Below, piece after piece: positions 6,966 through 14,996 of a DNA stretch of 64,000 nt. The notes below the pieces were generated by a model that was given only the letters and a program-made list of their open reading frames with translations, made no database searches and was not told the origin of the DNA. Source of the stretch: Actinomycetes bacterium (GTDB taxonomy: Bacteria; Actinomycetota; Coriobacteriia; Anaerosomatales; JAGXFU01); NCBI GenBank assembly GCA_024637115.1, contig JAGXFU010000008.1:62001-126000 (forward strand), in the 5' to 3' direction. The position numbers and the translations under genes were made by a program. Position 1 is the first letter of the stretch. The number at the start of each line of letters is the position of its first letter.

Positions 6966-7499
6966 ATGCCAGAGTTCGAGTTCACGTTGCGGTTCGACGT
7001 CTCCCGTGTGGCCTCATCGACCGATGAGCAGCTTGAGCTCCTTCCAGCACACGGTTGCGACGATGCCACAATCGGCGTGGGGATCGCCGGACGCCTCGCA
7101 CTCGCATTCGCCCGCGATTCCGACACTGCGGCAGACGCCGTATCCAGTGCCCTCGCAGACGTCTTGTCCGCGCTGCCCGAAGCGACCTTCGTTGAGGCAT
7201 CCCCCGACTACGTTGGCATTACCGAAGTCGCAGAGATGGTCGGCAAGACGCGTCAGAACATCCGGAAGCTCATGGTAGGGTGCAGGACCGGCGTTCCCAC
7301 ACCGGTGCACGAAGGCTCGCCCTCGATCTGGCATCTGGCGCCCGTTCTCCAGTGGCTCCATGATGAGAAGCATTACACGATCGAGCAGCACCTGTTGGAC
7401 CTCGCCGTGTACAACATGCAGTTGAATGTCACGGCGGCGGGAAGCTCCGTTGACCCCCGCACAAAGAACGCTATCGAGTCGCTCGTGGCCGAGGCCTGA
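6966..7499 (+). CDS. HTH partner protein, putative antitoxin/repressor
   Basis: A 177-aa protein starting at ATG 6966 with GAGGGAG upstream. Residues 1-75 (EFEFTLRFDVSR, GCDDATIGVGIAGRLALAF) look like an alpha/beta HicB-type or ferredoxin-like domain. Residues 80-135 contain a MerR/excisionase-like helix-turn-helix (YVGITEVAEMVGKTRQNIRK followed by a wing, PTPVHEGSPSIWHLAPVLQWL). The natural reading is that it neutralises the upstream small protein and represses the operon at the 6631-6648 dyad. HicB proteins usually carry an RHH or Xre domain, so the MerR-like module would be a variant. Recognition is from motif wording only. Confidence 0.6.
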   Translation: MPEFEFTLRFDVSRVASSTDEQLELLPAHGCDDATIGVGIAGRLALAFARDSDTAADAVSSALADVLSALPEATFVEASPDYVGITEVAEMVGKTRQNIRKLMVGCRTGVPTPVHEGSPSIWHLAPVLQWLHDEKHYTIEQHLLDLAVYNMQLNVTAAGSSVDPRTKNAIESLVAEA

Positions 7500-7543
7500 G
7501 TATCGATACCCGCCTCGACCACGACCAAGGAGCCTCACCACCC

Positions 7544-9355
7544 GTGCCCATACGCACCACCACCATCGACACCACACTCGCCGAGGTATTCGGCTTCTCC
7601 GAGTTCCGTCCGCACCAGCGCGAGATCATCGAGCACATCACCCAGGGTGGCGACGCGTTTGTCCTCATGCCCACCGGTGGCGGCAAGTCGCTCTGCTATC
7701 AGATCCCGGCACTCCACATGCCCGGTACCGCGATCGTGGTCTCGCCACTTATCTCGCTCATGAAAGACCAGGTCGACGCCCTCCAGGCTAACGGCGTGCG
7801 CGCCGCATGCCTGAACTCCTCCCTCGACGCCGACCAGGCCAGCGCCACCCTCCGCGACCTGCGCGAAGGCGCCCTCGACCTGCTCTACGTTGCTCCCGAG
7901 CGCCTCATGCTGCCCGGCTTCCTCAACGTGCTCCACACCTGTGACATTGCGCTGTTCGCCATCGACGAGGCGCACTGCGTCTCCCAGTGGGGCCACGACT
8001 TTCGCCCCACCTACGTGGCACTTGGCGAGCTGCGCGAGCTCTTTCCCCGCACCCCGCTGATCGCGCTCACCGCCACCGCCGATGACCAGACGCGCGAAGA
8101 CGTCCGCATCCGCCTCCACATCGCGACCGCGCCGGTGTTCGCCGCCGGATTCGACCGCCCCAACATCCGCTACACGGTCGCCGACAAGCGCCAGGCACCC
8201 CAGCAGCTCGCGCGCTTCGTCTCCGAGTTCCCGGATGACTCCGGAATCGTCTACTGCCTCTCGCGCAAGCGCGTTGAGCAGGTCGCCGCGCGCCTCAAGT
8301 CCTCAGGCGTGGCCGCCGCCGCATATCACGCGGGCCTTTCCGCACCCGAGCGCACCCGCGTCCAAGACGCCTTCCTTGCCGATGAGATCCGTGTCGTGGT
8401 CGCCACCGTGGCCTTTGGCATGGGCATCGACAAGCCCGACGTGCGCTTCGTGGTCCACTACGACCTCCCCAAATCGATCGAGAGCTACTACCAGGAGACC
8501 GGCCGCTCAGGTCGCGACGGACTCCCTGCCGAGGCGCTGCTCCTCTTTGGCCTGCAAGACGCCATGACCGCACGCATGCTCATTGAGAGCGGCTCGAACC
8601 CCGATCAGGTGCGCATCGAGCTGCACAAGCTTCAGACCATGATCGCCTTTGCCGAGGCAACAACGTGCCGTCGGCGAGTCCTCCTGGGCTACTTTGGTGA
8701 GCGACAGCCCCAGGAGTGCGGCAACTGCGATGTCTGCCTCGACCCTCCGCAGCTCTACGATGCGACCGTGGACGCGCAGAAGGCACTCTCGGCGGTGCAC
8801 CGCACGGGGCAGCGGTTCGGTATCGGGCACGTGGTCGACGTGCTACGCGGACGCTCCACTGACAAGGTCGGCGAGTGGGGACATGAAGGCCTTTCGGTAT
8901 TTGGGGTAGGCGAGGAGCTCAGTGTCGACGAGTGGACGAGTGTGATCCGTCAGCTGATTCACCACGGCCATCTCACACAAGACATCGCCGCTTACTCGGC
9001 ACTCAAGTTCACCGAGACGACCGGGGATGTGCTGCGCGGCGACGTGGAGCTGCAGTTCGCGAGGCCGCGCGCGAAAGCACCGAAAGCCGCGAAGGCACCC
9101 AAGCGATCGCGCGCGCTCGAGGGTCTCGAAGTCGACGAGGAGCTGTTCGAGCGCTTGCGCGAGCTGCGCACCGTGCTGGCTGCCGAGGCAGGCGTGCCGG
9201 CGTATGTGGTGTTTGCGGACCGGACGCTTGCGGACATGGCCGCGAGGAGACCGACAACGCCCGAGGAGATGCTTGAAGTGCATGGGGTGGGAGCTGCGAA
9301 GCTGCGTCGGTACGGGGAGGCGTTTCTGGAGGTCGTGGGGGACGCGCGTGGGTAG
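7544..9355 (+). CDS. recQ: ATP-dependent DNA helicase RecQ
   Basis: A 603-aa SF2 3'-5' helicase acting on forks, flaps and recombination intermediates. In order: the Q-motif region FGFSEFRPHQREII, Walker A MPTGGGKSLCYQIP, the DEAH box AIDEAHCVSQWGHDFRP, motif III ALTATAD, YHAGL, motif V ATVAFGMGIDKPDVRF and motif VI QETGRSGRDG. A zinc-binding RecQ-C-terminal segment (CRRRVLLGYF, CGNCDVCLDPP), a winged helix and an HRDC domain (residues about 520-600) follow. GTG at 7544 is preceded by AAGGAG. The gene is complete. Its last ~850 bp reappear, divergent and with an internal deletion, at 11555-12403 on the far side of the AbiE pair, so this locus is an insertion point. Confidence 0.97.
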   Translation: MPIRTTTIDTTLAEVFGFSEFRPHQREIIEHITQGGDAFVLMPTGGGKSLCYQIPALHMPGTAIVVSPLISLMKDQVDALQANGVRAACLNSSLDADQASATLRDLREGALDLLYVAPERLMLPGFLNVLHTCDIALFAIDEAHCVSQWGHDFRPTYVALGELRELFPRTPLIALTATADDQTREDVRIRLHIATAPVFAAGFDRPNIRYTVADKRQAPQQLARFVSEFPDDSGIVYCLSRKRVEQVAARLKSSGVAAAAYHAGLSAPERTRVQDAFLADEIRVVVATVAFGMGIDKPDVRFVVHYDLPKSIESYYQETGRSGRDGLPAEALLLFGLQDAMTARMLIESGSNPDQVRIELHKLQTMIAFAEATTCRRRVLLGYFGERQPQECGNCDVCLDPPQLYDATVDAQKALSAVHRTGQRFGIGHVVDVLRGRSTDKVGEWGHEGLSVFGVGEELSVDEWTSVIRQLIHHGHLTQDIAAYSALKFTETTGDVLRGDVELQFARPRAKAPKAAKAPKRSRALEGLEVDEELFERLRELRTVLAAEAGVPAYVVFADRTLADMAARRPTTPEEMLEVHGVGAAKLRRYGEAFLEVVGDARG

Positions 9356-9374
9356 AACCCGTTTGGCTCGGTGA

Positions 9375-9408
9375 GATACAGACGTATCGATTTAGATACC
9401 AGCGTATA
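9375..9408. repeat. Two tandem dyads 20 bp apart just past recQ
   Basis: GATAC-agac-GTATC (9375-9388) is followed by GATAC-cagc-GTATA (9395-9408) at an exact 20-bp period, so both dyads face the same side of the helix. They sit at the junction between recQ and the AbiE insertion. They could be operator sites or recombinase arm sites; no role is shown. The rest of 9409-9500 shows only a purine-rich GGAGGGGGGAGGAG tract. Confidence 0.5.
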
Positions 9409-9501
9409 GGAGGGGGGAGGAGCAGGCGGAGTTCCTGAGAGAAACTGTCCTGCACATGTAAATGGCGGATTTGATGCGGGCATCTGATTACGATGAGCGT
9501 G

Positions 9502-9569
9502 TTGACTGGCGGTGGTTTCACTGTTAGTGTATGTTTCACCAAACGGTGAAAGAGCGGTTTACAGTGAAA
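9502..9569 (+). promoter_or_regulatory. AbiE promoter with two concentric inverted repeats
   Basis: TTGACT (9502-9507) and TAGTGT (9525-9530), 17 bp apart, form a plausible promoter. Around and after the -10 lie TTTCACT (9516-9522), TTTCACC (9534-9540), GGTGAAA (9545-9551) and AGTGAAA (9563-9569). The outer and inner pairs share the same centre (9542/9543), making two nested dyads. Characterised AbiEi antitoxins repress their promoter through inverted repeats, so this is the expected operator. It also argues against translation starting at ATG 9531. Confidence 0.75.
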
Positions 9570-10622
9570 GAACTTGAGCTCATAGAGAAGTTCTCCGAGG
9601 CACTCGAGAAGTGTCTGGACAACGTTCCGCGTTCTGCGATCGACCGCGTCGACCGTGAGGTTCGCCTGACGAACGGGATGGTGGCGGATCTAGTCGTAGA
9701 TCTGAAGGTCTTGGGCCGCAGGCAGAGAATGCTCGTTGAAGCGAAATCGAGCGGTCAGCCCCGTCGTGCCAGGGAGGCGATAGACCAACTCAAGCGAATG
9801 CTATCCGACTCCCGTGTGAGTGATGCGTATCCGGTATTCGCCGCTCCCTACATATCCGAGGCGAGTGCTCGAATCTGTCGTGAGTGCGAGACCGGGTATC
9901 TGGATCTGGTTGGGAACTGTGGGCTGGCGTTTGACAATGCCTATGTGGAGAGAGTCTCACCAGAGAACACCTACAAGGAGCGACGTAGTCGGGCGTCGCT
10001 GTTCTCGCCGAAGTCGTCACGCGTCATTCGCCTCATGCTGGGTGGCTCACGGCCATGGCAGGTTCAGCAGCTTGCGGCTAGCGCCGAGGTGAGCCTCGGC
10101 CTTGTCTCGAAGGTCAAGAAGGAACTCGTTGAACGAGAGTGGATCCTCTCCACAGAGGACGGCATCAAGCTCTCCAATCCCGAGCAGGTGCTAGAGGAAT
10201 GGGCGCAGTCGTACTCGTATAGGAACAGTGATGTTGCCGAGTACTACACAATGGCCAGCAACGATGAGTCCGAGGCGACCGTTGCGGGATGGTGTAAAGA
10301 GAATCGGGTGCGCTATGCCCTGACCGGCTTCTCTGGTGCTCGCATGTCATCACCGAGAGTAAGATACAACCGGTCAACCATCTATGTGGACTCGAATCCC
10401 GAGGTTGTCGCCGCCAGCACCGAGCTCAAACGCGTGGAAACGGGCGGCAATGCCCTCCTACTGAAACCGTACGATGAAGGTGTCTTCCAGGAATCTCGGG
10501 TCCTGTACGGCAGCCGAGTGGTAGGGCCGGTACAACTGTATCTGGATCTGCAGTCTATGCCCGGGCGTGGTGAAGAAGCGGCCGAGGAAGTGCTTGTCAG
10601 AGAGCTGAGGCCGCTATGGTGA
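9564..10622 (+). CDS. abiEi: AbiEi-family antitoxin (type IV toxin-antitoxin, transcriptional repressor)
   Basis: A 352-aa protein taken from GTG 9564 (MKELELIEKFSEALEKCLDN); the longer form from ATG 9531 would begin inside the operator. The N-terminal third contains VADLVVDLKVLGRRQRMLVE, reminiscent of a nuclease-like fold. The middle (SRVIRLMLGGSRPWQVQQLA, ASAEVSLGLVSKVKKELVER) is a winged helix, and the C-terminus (YALTGFSGARMSS, STIYVDSNPE, QLYLDLQSMPGRGEEAAEEV) matches the AbiEi C-terminal antitoxin region. Type IV antitoxins repress the operon and oppose the toxin without stable binding. It overlaps the toxin start by 7 bp. Codon use is less GC-biased than recQ, consistent with transfer. 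Confidence 0.82.
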   Translation: MKELELIEKFSEALEKCLDNVPRSAIDRVDREVRLTNGMVADLVVDLKVLGRRQRMLVEAKSSGQPRRAREAIDQLKRMLSDSRVSDAYPVFAAPYISEASARICRECETGYLDLVGNCGLAFDNAYVERVSPENTYKERRSRASLFSPKSSRVIRLMLGGSRPWQVQQLAASAEVSLGLVSKVKKELVEREWILSTEDGIKLSNPEQVLEEWAQSYSYRNSDVAEYYTMASNDESEATVAGWCKENRVRYALTGFSGARMSSPRVRYNRSTIYVDSNPEVVAASTELKRVETGGNALLLKPYDEGVFQESRVLYGSRVVGPVQLYLDLQSMPGRGEEAAEEVLVRELRPLW

Positions 10623-11449
10623 AGAGTACGGCTGACTACCCGCCTGATGCTGTTGAAGCCGCCAAGTCTGTTCTCGTCGAGCTTGTGCACGTTCTTGGCG
10701 AGTACCGCGACGACATGGTAATCGTCGGAGGATGGGTGCCGCCGCTACTAATGCCTGACAGTTCCGGCCATGTTGGCAGCACTGATGTTGACATCGCTTT
10801 GAACCACCTGGCGGAGAACGACGAGACCTACTCTCGAATCTCGGAATCCCTCAGGGCTCACGCCTACGAGCAGGATGAGAAGCAGCCGTTCATCTGGTAT
10901 CGCACGGTCGAAGTCAATGGAGACCCCATTGTTGTGGAAGTCGACTTTCTTGCAGGCGAGTATGGTGGCCGGGGCAAGGGACATAGGACTCAACGGATCC
11001 AGGATCTGCAGCCACGCAAGGCACGCGGTGCCGACCTCCTGTTCGATCAGTCCGTGGAACGCGAGGTCGTCGCACAGTTGCCCAACGGTGCGATTGACGC
11101 GGTTGTTGTGAAGGTTGCCGGCGTCGTCCCGTACATCGTGATGAAGAGCGCAGCGCTGAACACGCGAATCAAGGAGAAGGACGCCTACGACATATGGTTC
11201 ACGCTCTCGAACTATCCGGGAGGAGTGACTGCTATCGCCAACGAGTTCGAGGGTTTGGCAGACCATGGCTTGGTTGCTGAGGCCCTCGCCGTGCTCGAGG
11301 CGAAGTACGCTTCACCGAATCACTTTGGCCCCAGCTCCGTCGCAGTCTTTCTCGACGTTGACGGAGAAGAAGCGGAGCTGGCCAAGCGTGACGCCTACGA
11401 GCGCGTGCAGGCTCTGCTGTCGGCTCTACGTGGCGAACTCGAAGGCTGA
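10616..11449 (+). CDS. abiEii: AbiEii-family nucleotidyltransferase toxin
   Basis: A 277-aa DNA polymerase beta-type nucleotidyltransferase. The catalytic loop is visible as VIVGGWVPPLLM followed by GSTDVDIAL, giving the paired aspartates; a further acidic strand, IVVEVDFLAGE, supplies the third. KVAGVVPYIVMKSAALNTR, with KEKDAYDIWF, matches the AbiEii C-terminal region. Related toxins add nucleotides to tRNA acceptor ends and block translation, stopping phage growth by host arrest. The start ATG overlaps the antitoxin stop (ATGGTGA), so the two are co-translated. The pair sits between two recQ segments. Confidence 0.85.
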   Translation: MVKSTADYPPDAVEAAKSVLVELVHVLGEYRDDMVIVGGWVPPLLMPDSSGHVGSTDVDIALNHLAENDETYSRISESLRAHAYEQDEKQPFIWYRTVEVNGDPIVVEVDFLAGEYGGRGKGHRTQRIQDLQPRKARGADLLFDQSVEREVVAQLPNGAIDAVVVKVAGVVPYIVMKSAALNTRIKEKDAYDIWFTLSNYPGGVTAIANEFEGLADHGLVAEALAVLEAKYASPNHFGPSSVAVFLDVDGEEAELAKRDAYERVQALLSALRGELEG

Positions 11450-11554
11450 GCTCCGGATAATCACGCCGTCTGATCGCAATACCCAGCCAGGTCACAACGC
11501 CGTGTACTTCGCCCTGCTTCCCCGAGACTTGTCGGCCGGATACTTCGCCGCATT

Positions 11555-12411
11555 TCGCCACCGTGGCCTTTGGCATGGGCATCGACAAGCCCGAGGCGTT
11601 GCTCCTCTTTGGCCTGCAAGACGCCATGACCGCACGCATGCTCATTGAGAGCGGCTCGAACCCCGATCAGGTGCGCATCGAGCTCCACAAACTCCAGACT
11701 ATGATCGCCTTTGCCGAGGCAACAACGTGCCGTCGCCGGGTCCTCCTGGGCTACTTTGGCGAGCGACAGCCCCAGGAGTGCGGGAACTGCGATGTCTGCC
11801 TCGACCCTCCGCAACTCTACGATGCAACGATCGACGCGCAGAAGGCGCTCTCAGCAGTGCACCGCACCGGGCAGCGCTTTGGTATCGGACACGTGGTTGA
11901 TGTGCTGCGCGGACGCTCGACTGACAAGGTCGGCGAGTGGGGACACGAGAGCCTCTCCGTCTTTGGAGTAGGCGAGGAGCTCAGTGTCGACGAGTGGACG
12001 AGCGTGATCCGTCAGCTGATCCACCACGGCCACCTCACCCAAGACATCGCGGCCTACTCGGCGCTCAAGTTCACCGAGTCGACTGGAGATGTACTGCGCG
12101 GCGAGGTCGAGCTGCGCTTCGCGAGGCCGCGTGCGAAGGCGCCCAAGGCCGCGAAAGCGGCGAAGCGCTCGCGTGCGCTCGAGGGACTCGAAGTTGACGA
12201 GCAGCTGTTCGAACGACTGCGCGAATTGCGCACCGTGCTGGCTGCCGAGGCAGGCGTGCCGGCCTACGTGGTGTTCGCGGATCGGACGCTCGCGGACATG
12301 GCCGCGAGGAGGCCGACCACACCCGAGGAGATGCTCGAGGTGCACGGGGTGGGAGCTGCGAAGCTGCGGCGGTATGGGGAGGCGTTTCTGGAGGTCGTGG
12401 GGGCGGGGTAG
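11555..12411 (+). pseudogene. Truncated divergent copy of the recQ 3' half
   Basis: From TCGCCACCGTGG near 11555 to about 12403 the sequence parallels recQ from motif V through the HRDC domain. The helicase core is missing. In addition, 31 in-frame codons, including all of motif VI (the arginine-finger QETGRSGRDG segment), have been deleted between two CCGA tetramers. Over the remaining ~260 aligned residues I count only about seven amino-acid changes, but many silent third-position changes. This pattern means the copy diverged while still under selection as part of a functional recQ in another lineage, rather than by local duplication and decay. An open frame runs from ATG 11563, yet no helicase activity is possible. 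Confidence 0.9.
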
Positions 12412-12670
12412 AGATCTCGTCCCTGGTGCTGCGCGTGGGTCGCTACGTTGCTCGAATGGCGCCTGACGCAAGAGATACGTGACAAGAACGTGTGGATCGA
12501 GTCGTTGAACTAGACTATTTCGAGTACTCTACGTCTTCGTGTCAGCGCTCAGTATCTTCCGTCCTCTCAGCAGCATTTCAGTCTCTTGGAGGAAATGCCG
12601 GTGCTGAAGATGCGCTATCTTGTTGTCTGGGCTGGATAATCATGGCTAGAGCGAACGGGTGGTACTGCGA

Positions 12671-13339
12671 ATGCCCAGTGTCTTCATGAGTCACAGTTGC
12701 GTCGACAAGCCTTTCGCCCGACGGCTGTCGGGCGATCTCGGCGCATTGGGAGCGCAGGTTTGGCTTGATGAGGCCGAGATCGGCATCGGCGATTCTCTGA
12801 TAGACAAGATTGAGTCAGCGATTGACGGAGTTGACTTCTTGGCCGTGATTCTCTCGCCCGATTCAGTCGCATCCTCGTGGGTTCGGGAAGAGGTCAAACA
12901 GGCACTCGCTGGCCAGCTTGCCGGGCGCGAAATACGGGTGCTTCCGTTGCTCCTTCGTGAGTGCACCCTCCCCGGATTCCTCAGGGAGAAGCTGTACGCA
13001 GACTTTCGCGATGAGGCTCTCTACGACTCCACACTCACGCGTCTCGCCGACACAATCGGACTCCCGCACAACCTGCGTGACGGATTCGTGCGAGATCCAT
13101 TCGCGGCGAAGTTCAGCCGGGTCTCAAGTTACTTCGCGCGCCCGCTCCAGTGGTACTGCGCTAGCTGTGGACACGAACATGATGGCAGCTACAACAGCTA
13201 CGCATGCCACGAGTGTAAGACGCTGCGGGTGCTGTGGGCGGACTCCGCAACGATGATTCGATGCGGTGAATGTGAGAACTGGAGTTTGGCTCTGGCACAC
13301 TACTGCGAATGGTGCGGGCACAAGTTTTCGTCGGTCTAG
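12671..13339 (+). CDS. TIR-domain protein with two C-terminal zinc ribbons
   Basis: A 222-aa protein. Residues 1-135 form a TIR domain: PSVFMSHSCVDKPFARRL, AQVWLDEAEIGIGDSLIDKI, VDFLAVILSPDSVASSWV and the following REEV, whose glutamate is positioned like the catalytic Glu of bacterial NADase TIRs. The C-terminus has CASCGHEHDG...ACHEC and IRCGECENW...CEWCGHKF, two four-cysteine zinc ribbons. Bacterial TIR proteins usually degrade NAD+ or make a cADPR-type signal in abortive infection; zinc ribbons could sense nucleic acid or protein. ATG 12671 is chosen over GTG 12659 because it immediately precedes the TIR beta strand; the RBS is weak. The 12412-12670 gap holds no other gene, only a possible promoter near 12539-12558. 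Confidence 0.8.
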   Translation: MPSVFMSHSCVDKPFARRLSGDLGALGAQVWLDEAEIGIGDSLIDKIESAIDGVDFLAVILSPDSVASSWVREEVKQALAGQLAGREIRVLPLLLRECTLPGFLREKLYADFRDEALYDSTLTRLADTIGLPHNLRDGFVRDPFAAKFSRVSSYFARPLQWYCASCGHEHDGSYNSYACHECKTLRVLWADSATMIRCGECENWSLALAHYCEWCGHKFSSV

Positions 13340-13403
13340 CCCGCGCTTCCAGCAGAAGGCGCGCCCCTCGTCAGGTAGACTCAGGCAGGAAGCGCGTGAG
13401 GGC

Positions 13404-13421
13404 GCGCTTCAGCTGAAGCGC
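13404..13421. promoter_or_regulatory. Perfect 18-bp palindrome between the two TIR genes
   Basis: GCGCTTCAGCTGAAGCGC is a perfect palindrome 30 bp upstream of the ThsB-like TIR gene. Related GCGCTTC/GAAGCGC elements at 13344-13362 and 13390-13396 surround it. It could be a terminator of the upstream gene (no T-run) or an operator of the TIR-SLATT operon. Confidence 0.5.
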
Positions 13422-13451
13422 AAACATTAGACCCATAGAGGGGGGATTCCG

Positions 13452-14036
13452 GTGAGTGACTACTATGCGAGTCTGCTTGCATCGGAGGCGGCGAAGGCCA
13501 ACCGACGTAAGTGCTTTGTTTCGTACTACAGTGGCGACAAGACCGCTGTTGACAAGTTCATTGCAGACTTTGGTGATGTGTTCATCCCAAAGGCGATTGG
13601 CGTAAGCGAAGGCGACGACTTCATCAACAGCACCGACTCAGGCTACGTGATGTCAAAGATTCGAGAGAAGTACTTGGGCGATTCGACCGTCACCCTCTGT
13701 TTGATCGGCAACTGCACTCACAGTCGGCGCTACGTGGACTGGGAGCTCAAGACCACACTGCGCCAGGGCAGCCATACGCCGAACGGGCTCATTGGAATAC
13801 TACTTCCGTCAATGGGCACGTCCGGACACCTTCCGCCTCGCTTCAAAGACAACTGGAATGAAGATGAGTCCAAGGGTTATGCGATTTACCGATCCTATCC
13901 AGGCAGCTCCAGTGATTTGCGAGGCTGGATTGAGGTCGCGTTCGCTCGGAGGGCCAGTCACGCATCACTGATTGCCAACTCGCAGGACATGATGAAGTAC
14001 AACCGAAACTGCCGTGTCCACGACGTCACACACTAG
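13452..14036 (+). CDS. ThsB-like TIR-domain protein (DUF1863/MTH538 type)
   Basis: A 194-aa protein whose opening RRKCFVSYYSGDKTAVDKFI and the later YVMSKIREKYLGDSTVTLCL, IGNCTHSRRYVDWELKTTLR match the flavodoxin-like TIR family that includes the Thoeris sensor ThsB. ThsB proteins detect phage and make a cyclic-ADP-ribose-type signal from NAD+. The SRRYVDWE stretch supplies the glutamate expected at the active site. GTG 13452 follows a strong GAGGGGGG site. The next gene starts 8 bp downstream and encodes a SLATT membrane effector rather than ThsA, so this looks like a TIR-signal/membrane-effector pair. Signal chemistry is inference from the family. Confidence 0.82.
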   Translation: MSDYYASLLASEAAKANRRKCFVSYYSGDKTAVDKFIADFGDVFIPKAIGVSEGDDFINSTDSGYVMSKIREKYLGDSTVTLCLIGNCTHSRRYVDWELKTTLRQGSHTPNGLIGILLPSMGTSGHLPPRFKDNWNEDESKGYAIYRSYPGSSSDLRGWIEVAFARRASHASLIANSQDMMKYNRNCRVHDVTH

Positions 14037-14044
14037 GATTGAAT

Positions 14045-14914
14045 ATGGACGAATCAGACTATCCTGCCCTGTACGGTGCAGCTGACTCAGCGTCAAACGA
14101 GGCACAGGCCAACTTGCTGCTTGCCTACAAGGTCAACTCCTGGCTTCTTGCGAGCGGTGCGGCCATTGCCCTCGCTAGTACCATGACGAGTTGGCTCGCG
14201 ATAATCGCGGCTGTCGTCTTTATCGCGTCGCTTCTCGTCTACGGCTTCGCACAGTATCGCGACTTTCAGGGACGCTGGTATCAAGCTCGCGCCTTGGCGG
14301 AATCGGTCAAGACGGCGACCTGGCGCCTCATGATGTCCGCTGACCCATTTGGCGATGACGACCCAGAGTCCAATCTTGAGAGATTCCGCCGTCTACTAAC
14401 TGAGCTAATTCGGGATAACCAGGGGATCGGCGAGCACCTGTCCGGCGACTGGTCCAAGCAGGATCAAATCACCATTCGTATGCGGGAGGTATTGGAATCA
14501 CCATTTGTAGAGAGGAAGACCCTGTACTCGAGAGCTCGTATTGAGGAACAGCGATCGTGGTATGCGCGGCGGGCGAAGGAGAATCGGCGCGATTCCCGGA
14601 ACTGTTTCATCTGGGTATGCGTTGCGTACGGCGCCGCAATCATCCTGCTGCTTGTGAGGATAGCCGTTCCACAGGCTCAGTATCTTCCCATCGAGGTGTT
14701 CGCCGTAGTCGCCAGTGGCATGATTGGCTGGAAGCAGCTTCGCAGATTCGATGAACTCGCCAGTGCCTACGGCCTTACTGCTCACGAACTCGGGATCGTT
14801 CAGAGCCGGTACGATTCAGTTGTTGACGACGCTGCGCTGGGCGACTTCGTAAGCGACTCCGAGAACGCCTTCTCGCGGGAGCATACGCAGTGGGCAGCAA
14901 GACGAGATCATTAG
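14045..14914 (+). CDS. Tandem SLATT-domain (DUF4231-type) membrane effector
   Basis: A 289-aa protein with two SLATT-like units. Unit 1 has two hydrophobic helices (residues ~35-80, SWLLASGAAIALASTM and LAIIAAVVFIASLLVYGFA) and then WYQARALAESVKTATWRLMM. Unit 2 begins SWYARRAKENRRDSRNCF, has two more membrane helices (WVCVAYGAAIILLLV, IEVFAVVASGMIGW), and ends LASAYGLTAHELGIVQSRY and SREHTQWAARRD, the usual SLATT tail. SLATT proteins are predicted pore-forming effectors triggered by nucleotide signals. ATG 14045 is preferred over TTG 14039. It is spaced 8 bp after the TIR gene's stop, so the two are cotranscribed. Activation by the TIR product is inference. Confidence 0.82.
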   Translation: MDESDYPALYGAADSASNEAQANLLLAYKVNSWLLASGAAIALASTMTSWLAIIAAVVFIASLLVYGFAQYRDFQGRWYQARALAESVKTATWRLMMSADPFGDDDPESNLERFRRLLTELIRDNQGIGEHLSGDWSKQDQITIRMREVLESPFVERKTLYSRARIEEQRSWYARRAKENRRDSRNCFIWVCVAYGAAIILLLVRIAVPQAQYLPIEVFAVVASGMIGWKQLRRFDELASAYGLTAHELGIVQSRYDSVVDDAALGDFVSDSENAFSREHTQWAARRDH

Positions 14915-14996
14915 CACTCAACCTGCGGATCAACCTGACTCGCTCGCAGGTGATTCGCAAGCGTATTGGACGATTAGGGAAGGCTGTGAGGTCGAA

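Noticed and set aside
9531-9563. ATG 9531 as the AbiEi start codon
   Set aside because: It lies inside the inner operator dyad and at or upstream of the predicted transcription start; GTG 9564 fits better.
11563-12411. A second functional RecQ-like gene
   Set aside because: The frame lacks the whole first RecA lobe and motif VI; it is a truncated copy.
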